A stretch of DNA of 64,000 nt from Oxalobacteraceae bacterium. GTDB taxonomy: Bacteria > Pseudomonadota > Gammaproteobacteria > Burkholderiales > Burkholderiaceae_D. A program made the position numbers and the translations under genes. The stretch is from positions 16,299 to 80,298 of the forward strand of contig JAJTGC010000003.1 in assembly GCA_021298975.1 (NCBI GenBank), in the 5' to 3' direction. Shown here piece by piece: positions 36,765 through 45,220 of this stretch. The first letter of the stretch is position 1; the number at the start of each line of letters is the position of its first letter. The notes beneath the pieces are model-generated. The model saw nothing but the letters and a program-made list of their open reading frames with translations, ran no database searches and was not told the origin of the DNA.

Positions 36765-37450
36765 GAGGTTTCCCCGGAAGATGCGTCTTTTTGCTGGCGT
36801 GCTCTATCCAGTGCCGCTTGAATGATGGCGCGCTTGCGCTCTTTTTCGGCGAGGGCCTCAGGATTTTGCGCAGATTCAGCGTCGACTTCGCGCAATTTGG
36901 CAGCGGCCTTTGCCGCCAGTCGTGCCTCGTTCTCGGCTTTTTCACGGATCAGTCGTTCATTGCGAAGGTGAAAGCGTTCTCGCGCTGCATCTGCGGCGGA
37001 CGCTGACCACGCATCCCATCCGGTTTTGCCCGGCGTGACCGAGACCATCGCAATGCAATCGACCGGACAAGGGGCAACACAGAGATCGCAGCCGGTGCAA
37101 AGCTCCGGTATTACCGTGTGCATTTGTTTGGCTGCGCCGACGATTGCATCGACCGGGCAAGCCTGTATGCACAGGGTGCAGCCTATGCACGCGCGTTCGT
37201 CGATCACGGCAACGGGTCGCTCGCGCTCTGCACCATGGACGGGGTTTAAGGGTATGACAGGTTTGCCCAGTGCTGCGGCCAGACGCGCTATGCCTTGTGC
37301 GCCGCCGGGTGGGCACTGGTTGTAATTTGCCTCGCCGCTGGCCATGGCTTCAGCGTAGGGACGGCAGGCGGGATAGCCGCATTTCGTGCATTGCGTCTGC
37401 GGTAGCAGGTCCTCAAGACGATCAGCGAGGGTGAGTGTGCGATCTGACAT
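36761..37450 (-). CDS. rsxB: RnfB/RsxB-type electron transport ferredoxin
   Basis: A 229-residue iron-sulfur protein without the other rnf subunits nearby. It has the Fe-S domain [18 protein letters not shown] followed by NQCPPGG, and then two 4Fe-4S clusters, [12 protein letters not shown] and [12 protein letters not shown]. The N-terminal membrane segment of classic RnfB is absent. The last 70 residues are a charged, coiled-coil-like Ala/Glu/Lys extension. It overlaps nth by four bases; this nth-rsxB pairing suggests, but does not prove, that it supplies electrons or clusters to Nth. Confidence 0.88.
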   Translation of the reverse strand: MSDRTLTLADRLEDLLPQTQCTKCGYPACRPYAEAMASGEANYNQCPPGGAQGIARLAAALGKPVIPLNPVHGAERERPVAVIDERACIGCTLCIQACPVDAIVGAAKQMHTVIPELCTGCDLCVAPCPVDCIAMVSVTPGKTGWDAWSASAADAARERFHLRNERLIREKAENEARLAAKAAAKLREVDAESAQNPEALAEKERKRAIIQAALDRARQQKDASSGETS

Positions 37451-37493
37451 AGACCATCATTATCCGGTATTTGCGTTGCGCGTCACGGCCATG

Positions 37494-37516
37494 AAAAAAG
37501 CCGCCCGAAGGCGGCT
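37494..37516 (-). terminator. Intrinsic terminator of phaZ
   Basis: Read on the minus strand, AGCCGCC-TTCG-GGCGGCT is a 7-base stem with a stable tetraloop, followed by six T. It lies 20 bases after the phaZ stop codon and separates it from rsxB. Confidence 0.88.
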
Positions 37517-37535
37517 GATCTGAGACGCTGCCGTA

Positions 37536-38771
37536 TCAGGCATGTGCGCGGATGAATTCACCGATGCGGGGCGCAATCATTTCGCGCCAGCGACGACCCG
37601 AGAAAATGCCGTAGTGGCCGCACTTCGGTGCTTCGAAATGCTGCTTCATGTTCGCGGGAATGCCAGAGCACAGGTCTTGCGCGGCTTGTGTCTGGCCCGA
37701 ACCGGAAATGTCATCAAGTTCGCCCTCGATGGTGAACAAAGCCACGGACTTGATGTCCTGCGGTCTGACCAGCTTGCCTTCGACTTCCCAGGTACCCAGA
37801 GGCAGCGCGTGATCCTGAAACACGGTCTTGATCGTTTCAAGGTAGTACTCGGCGGGCATGTCTAGCACGGCATTGTATTCATCGTAGAACTTGCGGTGTT
37901 CTTCTGCCGATTCATTGTCGCCTTCGCGCAGATGCAGATAGAACTCCCAGTGACTTTGGGCATGCCGGCGTGGATTCATCGCGACGAAGCCGGCATGCTG
38001 CAGAAATCCCGGATAAACACGGCGACCGTAGCCGGGGTAATTCGGTGGCACGCTGTAGATCACATTGTTTTCAAACCAGGCGTAGGGCTTGTTCATCGCC
38101 AGATCATTGACTTCGGTCGGCGATTTGCGTGAGTCAATAGGACCACCCATCATCACCATGGTCTTGGGAAGTGCGGGGTCGCCCGCACTGGCCATGAGCG
38201 AGATGGCCGCCAGCACAGGCACGGTGGGCTGACAGACCGAGATGACGTTCAGGTTCGGCCCGAGGAAACGTATGAATTCCTGCACGTAGTAGATGTAATC
38301 ATGCAGATGGAACGCGCCTTTTTCCATGGGCACCATGCGCGCATCGACCCAGTCGGTGATGTACACATCATGCTCAGGCAGCAGGGTGCGAACAGTATCT
38401 CGCAACAGGGTCGAGTGATGGCCGGAGAGCGGCGCTACCAGCAATATCTTGGGTTGAATCAGCTTTTCGGGAGCCAGGAAATGAGCGTCCTTGCGGAAAT
38501 GCAGTAGCTTGCAGAAGGGCTTTTCGAGCACCGTATCTTCAATGATCGCGGTGCGAGTGCCGGCCACCTCGGTATGCATGATGCCAAAGGCGGGCTTCTC
38601 GTAATCTTTGCCCAAGCGGAACATCAGTTCATAGCCTGCAGCGATGCGCTGGGCAAATGGCGTGTGCGCAAAGGGCGAGACGGGGTTCGTAAACAGCTTG
38701 GACGATGCCTCAGCCCACTGGATCAGCGGACTAAGCAAGGTGCGATTCATTTCGTGAAGTTGATAGAGCAT
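37536..38771 (-). CDS. phaZ: Intracellular polyhydroxyalkanoate depolymerase
   Basis: PhaZ mobilises stored PHB granules inside the cell. The 411-residue protein is of the Cupriavidus PhaZ1 type: the catalytic nucleophile of that family is a Cys, here Cys180 in NVISVCQPTVP, and the C-terminal GHYGIFSGRRW should hold the catalytic His. N-terminal MLYQLHEMNRTLLSPL is the family start. There is no signal peptide. Phasin and a PHA-granule protein are encoded at 55.5 and 46.9 kb, consistent with a PHB-storing cell. Confidence 0.93.
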   Translation of the reverse strand: MLYQLHEMNRTLLSPLIQWAEASSKLFTNPVSPFAHTPFAQRIAAGYELMFRLGKDYEKPAFGIMHTEVAGTRTAIIEDTVLEKPFCKLLHFRKDAHFLAPEKLIQPKILLVAPLSGHHSTLLRDTVRTLLPEHDVYITDWVDARMVPMEKGAFHLHDYIYYVQEFIRFLGPNLNVISVCQPTVPVLAAISLMASAGDPALPKTMVMMGGPIDSRKSPTEVNDLAMNKPYAWFENNVIYSVPPNYPGYGRRVYPGFLQHAGFVAMNPRRHAQSHWEFYLHLREGDNESAEEHRKFYDEYNAVLDMPAEYYLETIKTVFQDHALPLGTWEVEGKLVRPQDIKSVALFTIEGELDDISGSGQTQAAQDLCSGIPANMKQHFEAPKCGHYGIFSGRRWREMIAPRIGEFIRAHA

Positions 38772-39203
38772 GATGACCCCTCATTCAAGACGCTCAAATT
38801 GTGTCCCCAATTCCATATTTCTGCAATGCAGCAAACACAATAAGCAGAAATTTGCGGAGATCAAAGAGCGTTGATCGCCCACCTACCCAAAATGGCTGAA
38901 AAGCCTTGAAAACACTCATCTCAGTGGCGTGTCGCCAACCAATTTCTTGAATGTAACACATCTTTTTCAGGACATTTTTGCCAGTTTGTTATTCATTAAG
39001 TTTCCATTAAGATACTTTTTCGGGCTGGTTCGCGCGTCATTTGTCCGAAAAAATCCCTCCAGCTGCCTGATCGATTGGACAGCAAATTGTCCGGATCGCG
39101 CCCGGACAGGCCGCTGATCAAACAGGCAGTGTCCCGCTGGCGGGCTGGGGAAGGCCTTGCATCATCGGAAATTGGCATGGACTGCATGATAAAATCTTGT
39201 CCC
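38772..39203. other. AT-rich intergenic region between phaZ and the DUF2946 gene
   Basis: About 430 bases separate the divergently read phaZ and DUF2946 genes. I find no ORF with coding character before 39204. A very AT-rich stretch at about 38940-39020 includes CATTAAG twice, nine bases apart in start (38996 and 39006), and could hold the promoters, but I cannot place a clear -35/-10 pair or a known metal-regulator box. Confidence 0.4.
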
Positions 39204-39569
39204 ATGTTTTCTCGTCTGGTCTCCCGCAAAGCGCTGTCGTGCTGGTTAGTAGCAGCGCTGCTGTTGCAATCGCTCATGCCGGCGATCGCCGGCGTGCGTG
39301 CAGGCGATGGCACGCGGTGGACCGAGGTCTGCGTCAGTTCGGGCGTCAAGTGGGTGCCGATGTCCGATGCCGGCGAGCCCCAGTTCTCGCATGCCGCAGC
39401 GGATCATTGCGTACTCTGTGCCGCCACCGGCGCCGCGCCCGAGTTCGATGTACGTGCTTACCTCTCGGATTCAGCGACTGACGATTTTTCTACCCGGCGC
39501 GATCGCACGCCGGTTCTGACCTTCTTCGCACTCCAGCGGCAATCCCGCGCCCCTCCCAGCTTTTCCTGA
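39204..39569 (+). CDS. DUF2946 family protein, probable metal-related envelope protein
   Basis: A protein of about 121 residues with an N-terminal membrane or signal segment (LSCWLVAALLLQSLMPAIAGV) and a short exported part with two cysteines and histidine in DHCVLCAATG. DUF2946 proteins often sit before TonB-dependent copper receptors, as is the case here. ATGs at 39177 and 39186 are also in frame, and a longer ORF begins at 39075; I chose 39204 from where the signal-like region begins. It is the first gene of a four-gene cassette that ends at 43333. Confidence 0.7.
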   Translation: MFSRLVSRKALSCWLVAALLLQSLMPAIAGVRAGDGTRWTEVCVSSGVKWVPMSDAGEPQFSHAAADHCVLCAATGAAPEFDVRAYLSDSATDDFSTRRDRTPVLTFFALQRQSRAPPSFS

Positions 39570-39643
39570 TCACAGTCTGATATCGCAGGCGGTTCACGAA
39601 CCTGTTCCGCCGCGATTCCTTTCTCTGTATTTCAGGAGTTCTC

Positions 39644-41719
39644 ATGTCTGTTGCTGTTACCAGAGCGTTCATCGCGAGCGCTCTTTGTGTCGCGCAAACC
39701 GGGTTTGCCGACACGCTCTTGCCTGCCGTGACCGTGACCGGTACGCGCGAGCAAACGCTGTTGTCCGAAACCCCTTCATCGGTGGGCGTAATTGATCGCA
39801 GCGCGATCGATTTCACCCGACCCTCCCATCCTCAGCAATTACTGGGACAGATTCCCGGCGTGGCCATCGCGGTTACCAATGGCGAGGGACACACGACAGC
39901 CATTCGTCAGGGCTTTACCACCGGCCCGATGTATCTGTTTCTGGAGGACGGCATTCCAGTGCGCGCTACTGGTAATTTCAATCACAACGCATTGTATGAA
40001 CTCAATCTGCCTTCAGCGGGTGGGGTCGAGGTCGTGCGCGGCATTGGCTCGGCCTTGTACGGGTCGGATGCGATCGGTGGTTTGGTGAATGTGTTGTCGC
40101 GCACGCCGCGCGAGACCGCCGGTGCGGATATCTCCGTTGAAGGAGGAAGTTTTGGCTGGGGGCGTGTGTTGGGTGGTATCGATAGTGGTCGGCGCGGGTC
40201 CAATGCCTTGCGTGCCGATCTGAATCTGACGCATACCGATGGCTGGCGTGACAGCACGGCCTATGACCGGCAAAGCGTGAATCTGCGCTGGGATCATGAA
40301 TACGATTCACGAACTCTGGTGAAAACTATTTTTGGGGGTACGCACATCGATCAGCAGACCGGTGCGAACTCGGCATTACCGCTGGATCTTTATTTGAATA
40401 ATCCGACAGTGAATCTGCGCTCGGCCGCGTATCGCAAGGTGGATGCACTGCGTTTGTCATCGGCCATAGAGAAGGATTTGGGGCAGGGCATGCAACTGAG
40501 CTTTACGCCGTATTTTCGCGATAACCGCATGGATCTGAATGGCTCGTACAATTTCCCCACTAATGCACGCATAGAAAATACGCAGGTGCAGTCCTATGGT
40601 TTGATGACTAAATTCCGCCAGAATTTCGATGACAAAATGCGCACTCGTTTGATTGCCGGTCTCGATCTCGATTACAGCCCCAGCCAGCGGCAAGAAGATA
40701 AACTCACGCTGTTAACCGATACGGTGGCCGGGCAGACTCGCTACCATGGCTACACTTTAGGAGCGCGCATCTACGACTATCAGGTGACCTACAAGAGCGC
40801 AGCCCCCTATTTGCATCTTGAGTTGTCGCCGACGGATGTTTTGCGTCTGACTGCAGGGCTGCGCTATGACTACGCAAATATGTCGATGCAAAATAATCTC
40901 GGTCAGAACGCCACGGTGAACAGCTTCTATCAATTGGCAGATACTTCCGTGAATTTTTCGAGGCTATCGCCAAAGCTGGGATTGACGTGGGCAGTGAGCG
41001 AGTCCTCGCATGCGTTTGCTTCTTATAATCAGGGTTTTCGCACGCCTTCTGAAAATCAGCTGTTTCGTTCCGGTGCTACAGCGCTTACCGCAGCAGCAGC
41101 GGCAGCAGCACTCCGTCCGATACTGGCCGAGCAATTCGAGATCGGCATGCGGGGTGAAGTACAACGCTGGTCGTATGAACTGGTCGCGTATCACTTGAAA
41201 AAGCAGGATGATCTGCTCGCGCAGCGTGACAGCAGTGGTGTCGCAGTACAAACGAATAATGGCAGTACCGAGCATCAGGGTGTGGAATTGGGGCTGGGAA
41301 CAGAGATCGCTCCCAAGCTGCGGCTCGATCTGGCCGCATCGTATGCGAAGCATCGCTACCGACAGTGGACTACCAGTACCGCAGATTACTCGGGTAACGA
41401 GATAGAGAATTCTCCTCGACTGCTAGCCAACCTGCGCCTGACATGGCGACCCGTCAAGGGTACGCAGGCGCAGCTCGAATGGGTGGAGCTCGGTTCGTAT
41501 TATCTGGAAGCGACCAATCTTCAGGGTAAGTATGATGGTCATCGTTTATTCAATGCGCGCATCAGCACGCAGCTGGATCAGCACTGGTCGTGCTTTGCCC
41601 GCCTCACGAATCTGACTGATGAGCGTTATGCAGACAGCGCATCGTATTCATCAAGCATGGCCATGTATTCACCCGGTCTGCCGCGTGCTGTTTATTTGGG
41701 AGTGCAAAGAACGTGGTGA
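39644..41719 (+). CDS. TonB-dependent outer-membrane receptor
   Basis: A 691-residue outer-membrane beta-barrel with a signal peptide ending GFA and a TonB-box-like LPAVTVTGTREQTLLSE at about residues 26-42. The plug domain follows (LGQIPGVAIAVTNGEGHTTAIRQGF, VEVVRGIGSALYGSDAIGGLVNVLSRTP). The barrel ends with FARLTNLTDERYADSAS and a terminal VQRTW. A run of seven Ala codons (41090-41110) sits in an extracellular-loop region. It lies between DUF2946 and the sialidase-fold gene and overlaps the latter's start by seven bases. Copper or another chelated metal is the inferred substrate. Confidence 0.88.
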   Translation: MSVAVTRAFIASALCVAQTGFADTLLPAVTVTGTREQTLLSETPSSVGVIDRSAIDFTRPSHPQQLLGQIPGVAIAVTNGEGHTTAIRQGFTTGPMYLFLEDGIPVRATGNFNHNALYELNLPSAGGVEVVRGIGSALYGSDAIGGLVNVLSRTPRETAGADISVEGGSFGWGRVLGGIDSGRRGSNALRADLNLTHTDGWRDSTAYDRQSVNLRWDHEYDSRTLVKTIFGGTHIDQQTGANSALPLDLYLNNPTVNLRSAAYRKVDALRLSSAIEKDLGQGMQLSFTPYFRDNRMDLNGSYNFPTNARIENTQVQSYGLMTKFRQNFDDKMRTRLIAGLDLDYSPSQRQEDKLTLLTDTVAGQTRYHGYTLGARIYDYQVTYKSAAPYLHLELSPTDVLRLTAGLRYDYANMSMQNNLGQNATVNSFYQLADTSVNFSRLSPKLGLTWAVSESSHAFASYNQGFRTPSENQLFRSGATALTAAAAAAALRPILAEQFEIGMRGEVQRWSYELVAYHLKKQDDLLAQRDSSGVAVQTNNGSTEHQGVELGLGTEIAPKLRLDLAASYAKHRYRQWTTSTADYSGNEIENSPRLLANLRLTWRPVKGTQAQLEWVELGSYYLEATNLQGKYDGHRLFNARISTQLDQHWSCFARLTNLTDERYADSASYSSSMAMYSPGLPRAVYLGVQRTW

Positions 41720-42879
41720 AGAAGCTGATTCAAAATGCGCTGTTACTCCTCCTGTGGCTGCCATTGGCAGTCATAGCCCAGCAGCACAAGCATCAGTCGA
41801 CGCTGGCCACGGGTGCTGCTTTCGCGCCAGATGGCAGCGTCGTTGTTGTGGGTGTAGACACAGGAAAACTATTCATACAGCGCCGAATGGCAAACGGTGA
41901 GTGGTCTGAGCGCAGACTGCTGGATATAAGTGACGATAGCGTAGCAACGAATGGTGACAATCGACCCAAGATCGCTTTTGGTCCATCCTCAGAAGTCGTG
42001 ATCAGCTATACCCGACCGTTAGAGAAACCCTACACCGGTGAGATACGCATGCTGCGCTCGGCGGATGGCGGCCAGAATTTTTCACTGCCTTTCACCGTTC
42101 ACCAAGACCGACAGATCATTACTCATCGCTTTGATGCAATACAGTTTGATGCGAGAGGCGATTTGTACACCTTCTGGATCGATAAGCGCGATGCAGAGCA
42201 GGCGCGGCAGGCTGCAAAAGACAAACCATCTGCCTATGATGGTGCGGCAATTTATTACAACATTGCTTCCGATGGGGGACGGATTGTCAGTGAAGATCGC
42301 AAGCTGGCAGATTACAGTTGCGAGTGTTGTCGTATTTCGCTGATCGCCGAGCCTGTGGAGGGCGTGGCTGCGCTCTGGCGCCATGTGTTTGCAGGGAGTG
42401 TGCGCGATCATGCATTTGCGCGTGTCTCCCGTACGCAAGCATCGGCACTGGTTCGCGCCAGTCATGATGATTGGGTGATACGCGCCTGTCCCCATCATGG
42501 ACCCGGCGTCGCGCGTGCTGCCGAAGGTGGCTATCACGCCGTCTGGTTTGGTGATCGAAAGGGTCAGCAACGGGTGCGTTACGGCAGACTGAATGCCGAG
42601 GGGCGTGCTATCGGCACAGTGCTGGAGTTGCCTGATGCGCACGCAGAGCATCCTGATATCGTCAGCAGTGGTCAGCGGGTGGTGATTGCATGGCGCAGCT
42701 TTGATGGTACGAACACACAGATCAGTGCCTGGATCTCCGAGGATGATGGACGTCATTTCACGCTGCGACGGCTGCAGGCGTCAACCTTGGATAATGACTA
42801 TCCCAGATTGATCGAGCGTAGCGGCAAAATAGCGCTGGTATGGCGTACTGAAAGAGAAATTCATGTCACCTATTTTTAA
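41713..42879 (+). CDS. Exported sialidase-fold (BNR) protein with CxCC and CPHHGP motifs
   Basis: A 388-residue protein with a signal peptide (LLLLLWLPLAVIAQ). Asp-box repeats SADGGQNF (116-123) and SEDDGRHF indicate a sialidase-like beta-propeller, but the sialidase Arg triad is not evident. Instead it has Cys203-Glu-Cys205-Cys206 (SCECCRIS) and RACPHHGPGVA at 257-267, a thiol and histidine set that suggests a metal or heme site. Starts GTG 41713 and GTG 41716 are both possible, overlapping the receptor stop. Its own stop codon overlaps the next gene. True sialidase activity is unlikely; I infer a metal-binding periplasmic role. Confidence 0.75.
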   Translation: MVKKLIQNALLLLLWLPLAVIAQQHKHQSTLATGAAFAPDGSVVVVGVDTGKLFIQRRMANGEWSERRLLDISDDSVATNGDNRPKIAFGPSSEVVISYTRPLEKPYTGEIRMLRSADGGQNFSLPFTVHQDRQIITHRFDAIQFDARGDLYTFWIDKRDAEQARQAAKDKPSAYDGAAIYYNIASDGGRIVSEDRKLADYSCECCRISLIAEPVEGVAALWRHVFAGSVRDHAFARVSRTQASALVRASHDDWVIRACPHHGPGVARAAEGGYHAVWFGDRKGQQRVRYGRLNAEGRAIGTVLELPDAHAEHPDIVSSGQRVVIAWRSFDGTNTQISAWISEDDGRHFTLRRLQASTLDNDYPRLIERSGKIALVWRTEREIHVTYF

Positions 42880-43333
42880 CTATGCCATTGGCTTGTTGGT
42901 GCTGCTGTGTACGCAGGTCTTTGCCGCGCCAACGGAAGTGGAGACCTTCGACAAGTCAACCTGGCCCGGGCTGATCAGCGATAAGCGACAGCCAGCGATG
43001 ATCGTGTTTTCGTCAGTCAGCTGTACCCATTGTCCCGGTGCGATAGAGCGACTCGCTGCGCATCGTGCCGCAAGCCAGTCGGCAACGCGTTTGTATGTGG
43101 TGCTGATGGACAGTGAAGATGACATGGCGGCGCTGAGCAGTTCGCATCATCGTCTTGCGGATCGCTTGTTTGCGTTTCAAGGTCGAGCGCAGTCACTGCA
43201 ATATGTGGTGAATCCGGATTGGCGCGGGATGACGCCCTATATTGCTTATGTCGATGGCAAGGGTGGAGTGCGCTTTGTGCTGGGCGAGCCGGATGAGCGA
43301 ACACTGGCGATCTGGCTAAAAGGCAAACGATGA
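42863..43333 (+). CDS. Thioredoxin-fold exported protein
   Basis: A 156-residue protein with a signal peptide (YAIGLLVLLCTQVFAA), then a thioredoxin-like fold: VFSSVSCTHCPGAIERLA with the redox pair Cys54-Thr-His-Cys57, and VVNPDWRGMTPYIAYVDGKGGV near the cis-Pro region. It overlaps the preceding gene by 17 bases. It could reduce or load the cysteines of the CxCC protein. It ends the cassette; the hairpin that follows points its T-run the other way and serves the minus-strand fnr gene. Confidence 0.8.
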   Translation: MSPIFNYAIGLLVLLCTQVFAAPTEVETFDKSTWPGLISDKRQPAMIVFSSVSCTHCPGAIERLAAHRAASQSATRLYVVLMDSEDDMAALSSSHHRLADRLFAFQGRAQSLQYVVNPDWRGMTPYIAYVDGKGGVRFVLGEPDERTLAIWLKGKR

Positions 43334-43339
43334 ACCTCA

Positions 43340-43370
43340 ATAAAAAACGGACACCCGTCAGGTGTCCGTT
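43340..43370 (-). terminator. Intrinsic terminator of the ferredoxin reductase gene
   Basis: AACGGACACC and GGTGTCCGTT make a perfect 10-base stem with a 5-base loop. On the minus strand it is followed by TTTTTT, so it ends transcription from the ferredoxin-NADP reductase gene; it may also stop readthrough from the plus-strand cassette. Confidence 0.85.
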
Positions 43371-43393
43371 GTTAGCCACGCATTACACGGGGA

Positions 43394-44449
43394 TTAATCG
43401 AAGACAGGCGACTCCACACCCAAAATCTTGTGCAGCTTCGGCGACGTCGTCGTGTACTGCATGTGAATTTTCTTATCGGGGAAGATGTACGGTGCAGCAC
43501 CAAAAGCGGCCAGCGCTGCTTCATGAAAGCCCGAGAGGATCAGTTTCTTCTTGCCGGGGTAGACATTGATGTCACCCACCGCAAAAATACCGGGCACATT
43601 GGTTTCGAATTTTTCTGTGTCGACTTTGAGCTGCTTGCGCTCGATGTCCAGACCCCATTCAGCGATGGGCCCAAGCTTGGGCGAGAGACCAAAGAACACC
43701 AGCAAATCATCGAGTGGCAAACGGCGCGTGACCCCGTCCGACCCGGTGACTTTGATCTCTGTGAGCTTGTCGTCGCTGGATTCGAAGCCGGTCACCTGAC
43801 CGATGATCAGCTGCATTTCGAACTGCTCGCAGAGCTCTTTCATTTTCGCGACGGAGGCTGGCGCGGCACGGAAATCATCGCGACGATGCAGCAGGATCAC
43901 GGATTCCGCCTTGCCCTGCAGATTGAGTGCCCAATCGAGCGCCGAATCGCCGCCGCCACAAATGACGATATTGCGGCCAGCAAAGCGCGCCGGCTCTTTC
44001 ACACGGTAAAACAACTGCGTGCCCTCGAACGCTTCAATACCATCGACCTTGATCGTGCGTGGCTGAAATGAACCCACGCCAGCGGCGATGAAAATTGTTT
44101 TGGTGATGAAGCAGGTACCCATCGAGGTTTCGAGATCGAAGCGGCCGTCATCGCGCTTTTGCACGAGGGTGACTTCCTGACCCAGGTGAAAGGTGGGCTC
44201 GAACGGTTCGATCTGTTTGAGCAGATTGTCGGTGAGTTCTTGTCCGGTGCACACGGGTACGGCTGGAATGTCATAAATCGGTTTGTCCGGATAGAGTTCA
44301 ACGCACTGACCGCCGACGGCGGCGAGCGAGTCGATCACGTGGGCCTTTATTTCCAGAAGGCCCAGCTCGAAGACCTGAAACAGGCCAACGGGACCGGCGC
44401 CGACAATCACGGCATCCGTTTCAATGGGAGTTTTTACAGAGGTTTTCAT
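43394..44449 (-). CDS. Ferredoxin-NADP reductase, thioredoxin-reductase-like type
   Basis: A 351-residue FAD enzyme of the TrxR-like FNR group that passes electrons between NADPH and ferredoxin. The FAD motif [12 protein letters not shown] is near residue 12, [19 protein letters not shown] is typical of the group, and [13 protein letters not shown] is the NADP site. The redox CxxC of thioredoxin reductase is missing, as expected. A longer ORF begins at 44599, but its extra 50 residues are not conserved in character, so I use ATG 44449. The partner ferredoxin gene lies just upstream on the same strand. Confidence 0.9.
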   Translation of the reverse strand: MKTSVKTPIETDAVIVGAGPVGLFQVFELGLLEIKAHVIDSLAAVGGQCVELYPDKPIYDIPAVPVCTGQELTDNLLKQIEPFEPTFHLGQEVTLVQKRDDGRFDLETSMGTCFITKTIFIAAGVGSFQPRTIKVDGIEAFEGTQLFYRVKEPARFAGRNIVICGGGDSALDWALNLQGKAESVILLHRRDDFRAAPASVAKMKELCEQFEMQLIIGQVTGFESSDDKLTEIKVTGSDGVTRRLPLDDLLVFFGLSPKLGPIAEWGLDIERKQLKVDTEKFETNVPGIFAVGDINVYPGKKKLILSGFHEAALAAFGAAPYIFPDKKIHMQYTTTSPKLHKILGVESPVFD

Positions 44450-44556
44450 TCGAGTCAGAGAAGTTGGAGGCTGTCGAGCCGGATAACGTACCAACCCCGG
44501 CCTGGGCCGGGGCTGAAGAAGCAGTGCACGGCACCCCAGTCGGGTACCCCATAAAA

Positions 44557-44880
44557 TCAGCGTTCGAGGTACTGTAATTTTTCCTTGGTTTCTTTCCATT
44601 CTTCAGCATCGGCAAGCGGCGCTTTGGACTTGGTGATCGATGGCCATTTGCGGGCCAGTTCCACGTTGAGTTTGATGAACTGCTGCTGATCAGCCGGCAC
44701 ATCCTCTTCTGCGTAGATCGCATTGACGGGGCACTCAGCCACGCAAACCGCACAGTCGATGCACTCATCGGGATCGATGGTGAGGAAATTGGGTCCCTCG
44801 CGGAAGCAATCCACAGGGCATACATCGACGCAATCCGTATAACGGCAGCGGATACAGGATTCGGTCACAACGTGGGTCAT
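44557..44880 (-). CDS. fdxA: Ferredoxin, 7Fe/8Fe type
   Basis: A 107-residue cytoplasmic electron carrier. Cluster-binding segments are [18 protein letters not shown] and [12 protein letters not shown]; the first set has one position altered as in 3Fe-4S plus 4Fe-4S ferredoxins. The C-terminal 45 residues ([17 protein letters not shown]) are the usual FdxA tail. It precedes the ferredoxin-NADP reductase gene, its probable redox partner, with a gap of about 107 bases. Confidence 0.93.
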   Translation of the reverse strand: MTHVVTESCIRCRYTDCVDVCPVDCFREGPNFLTIDPDECIDCAVCVAECPVNAIYAEEDVPADQQQFIKLNVELARKWPSITKSKAPLADAEEWKETKEKLQYLER

Positions 44881-45220
44881 ACAACTGTCCTATCTGTGAA
44901 TATTTTTGAAACTAAACGCCGGAAAACACCAAAAGCTACTGCATAACCGTGGACTGGGTGGCCACAAAGACCCACGCCAGGCCACCGGATTTCCATGCCC
45001 ACCCAGCGTCGATGGATAGGCTGGCTCCGCAAAGCGTTGTATTTTAAGACAAATTGTGTACCCTCACACGGATGGCTTAGATGATTTTTGAATATGCAAA
45101 TGCTCGCTCCGCGCCGGACCGTGAATATTTTGGCATCACGCTCTGAAATAAAATCAAGTTGGTGGCCCGGCGTGGTTTTCCCTGCCGGGATAAAATCCGG
45201 CAGTCACAAGAGGGGAAACC
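44881..45220 (+). promoter_or_regulatory. Gap between fdxA and the lutC-like gene, with a leader hairpin
   Basis: About 340 bases with no ORF I can support. It should hold divergent promoters. A perfect 7-base inverted repeat with an 8-base loop, CTGCCGG-GATAAAAT-CCGGCAG, lies at 45182-45203, just before the AGGGG ribosome-binding site of the lutC-like gene, and may influence its translation. Confidence 0.4.

Noticed and set aside
38940..39020. Fur- or copper-type operator before the DUF2946 gene
   Set aside because: The AT-rich stretch has only a weak direct CATTAAG repeat and no symmetric box that I can match to a known regulator.
43394..44599. 50-residue N-terminal extension of the ferredoxin reductase
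   Set aside because: The extension is low in conserved character and a normal FNR start is at 44449.
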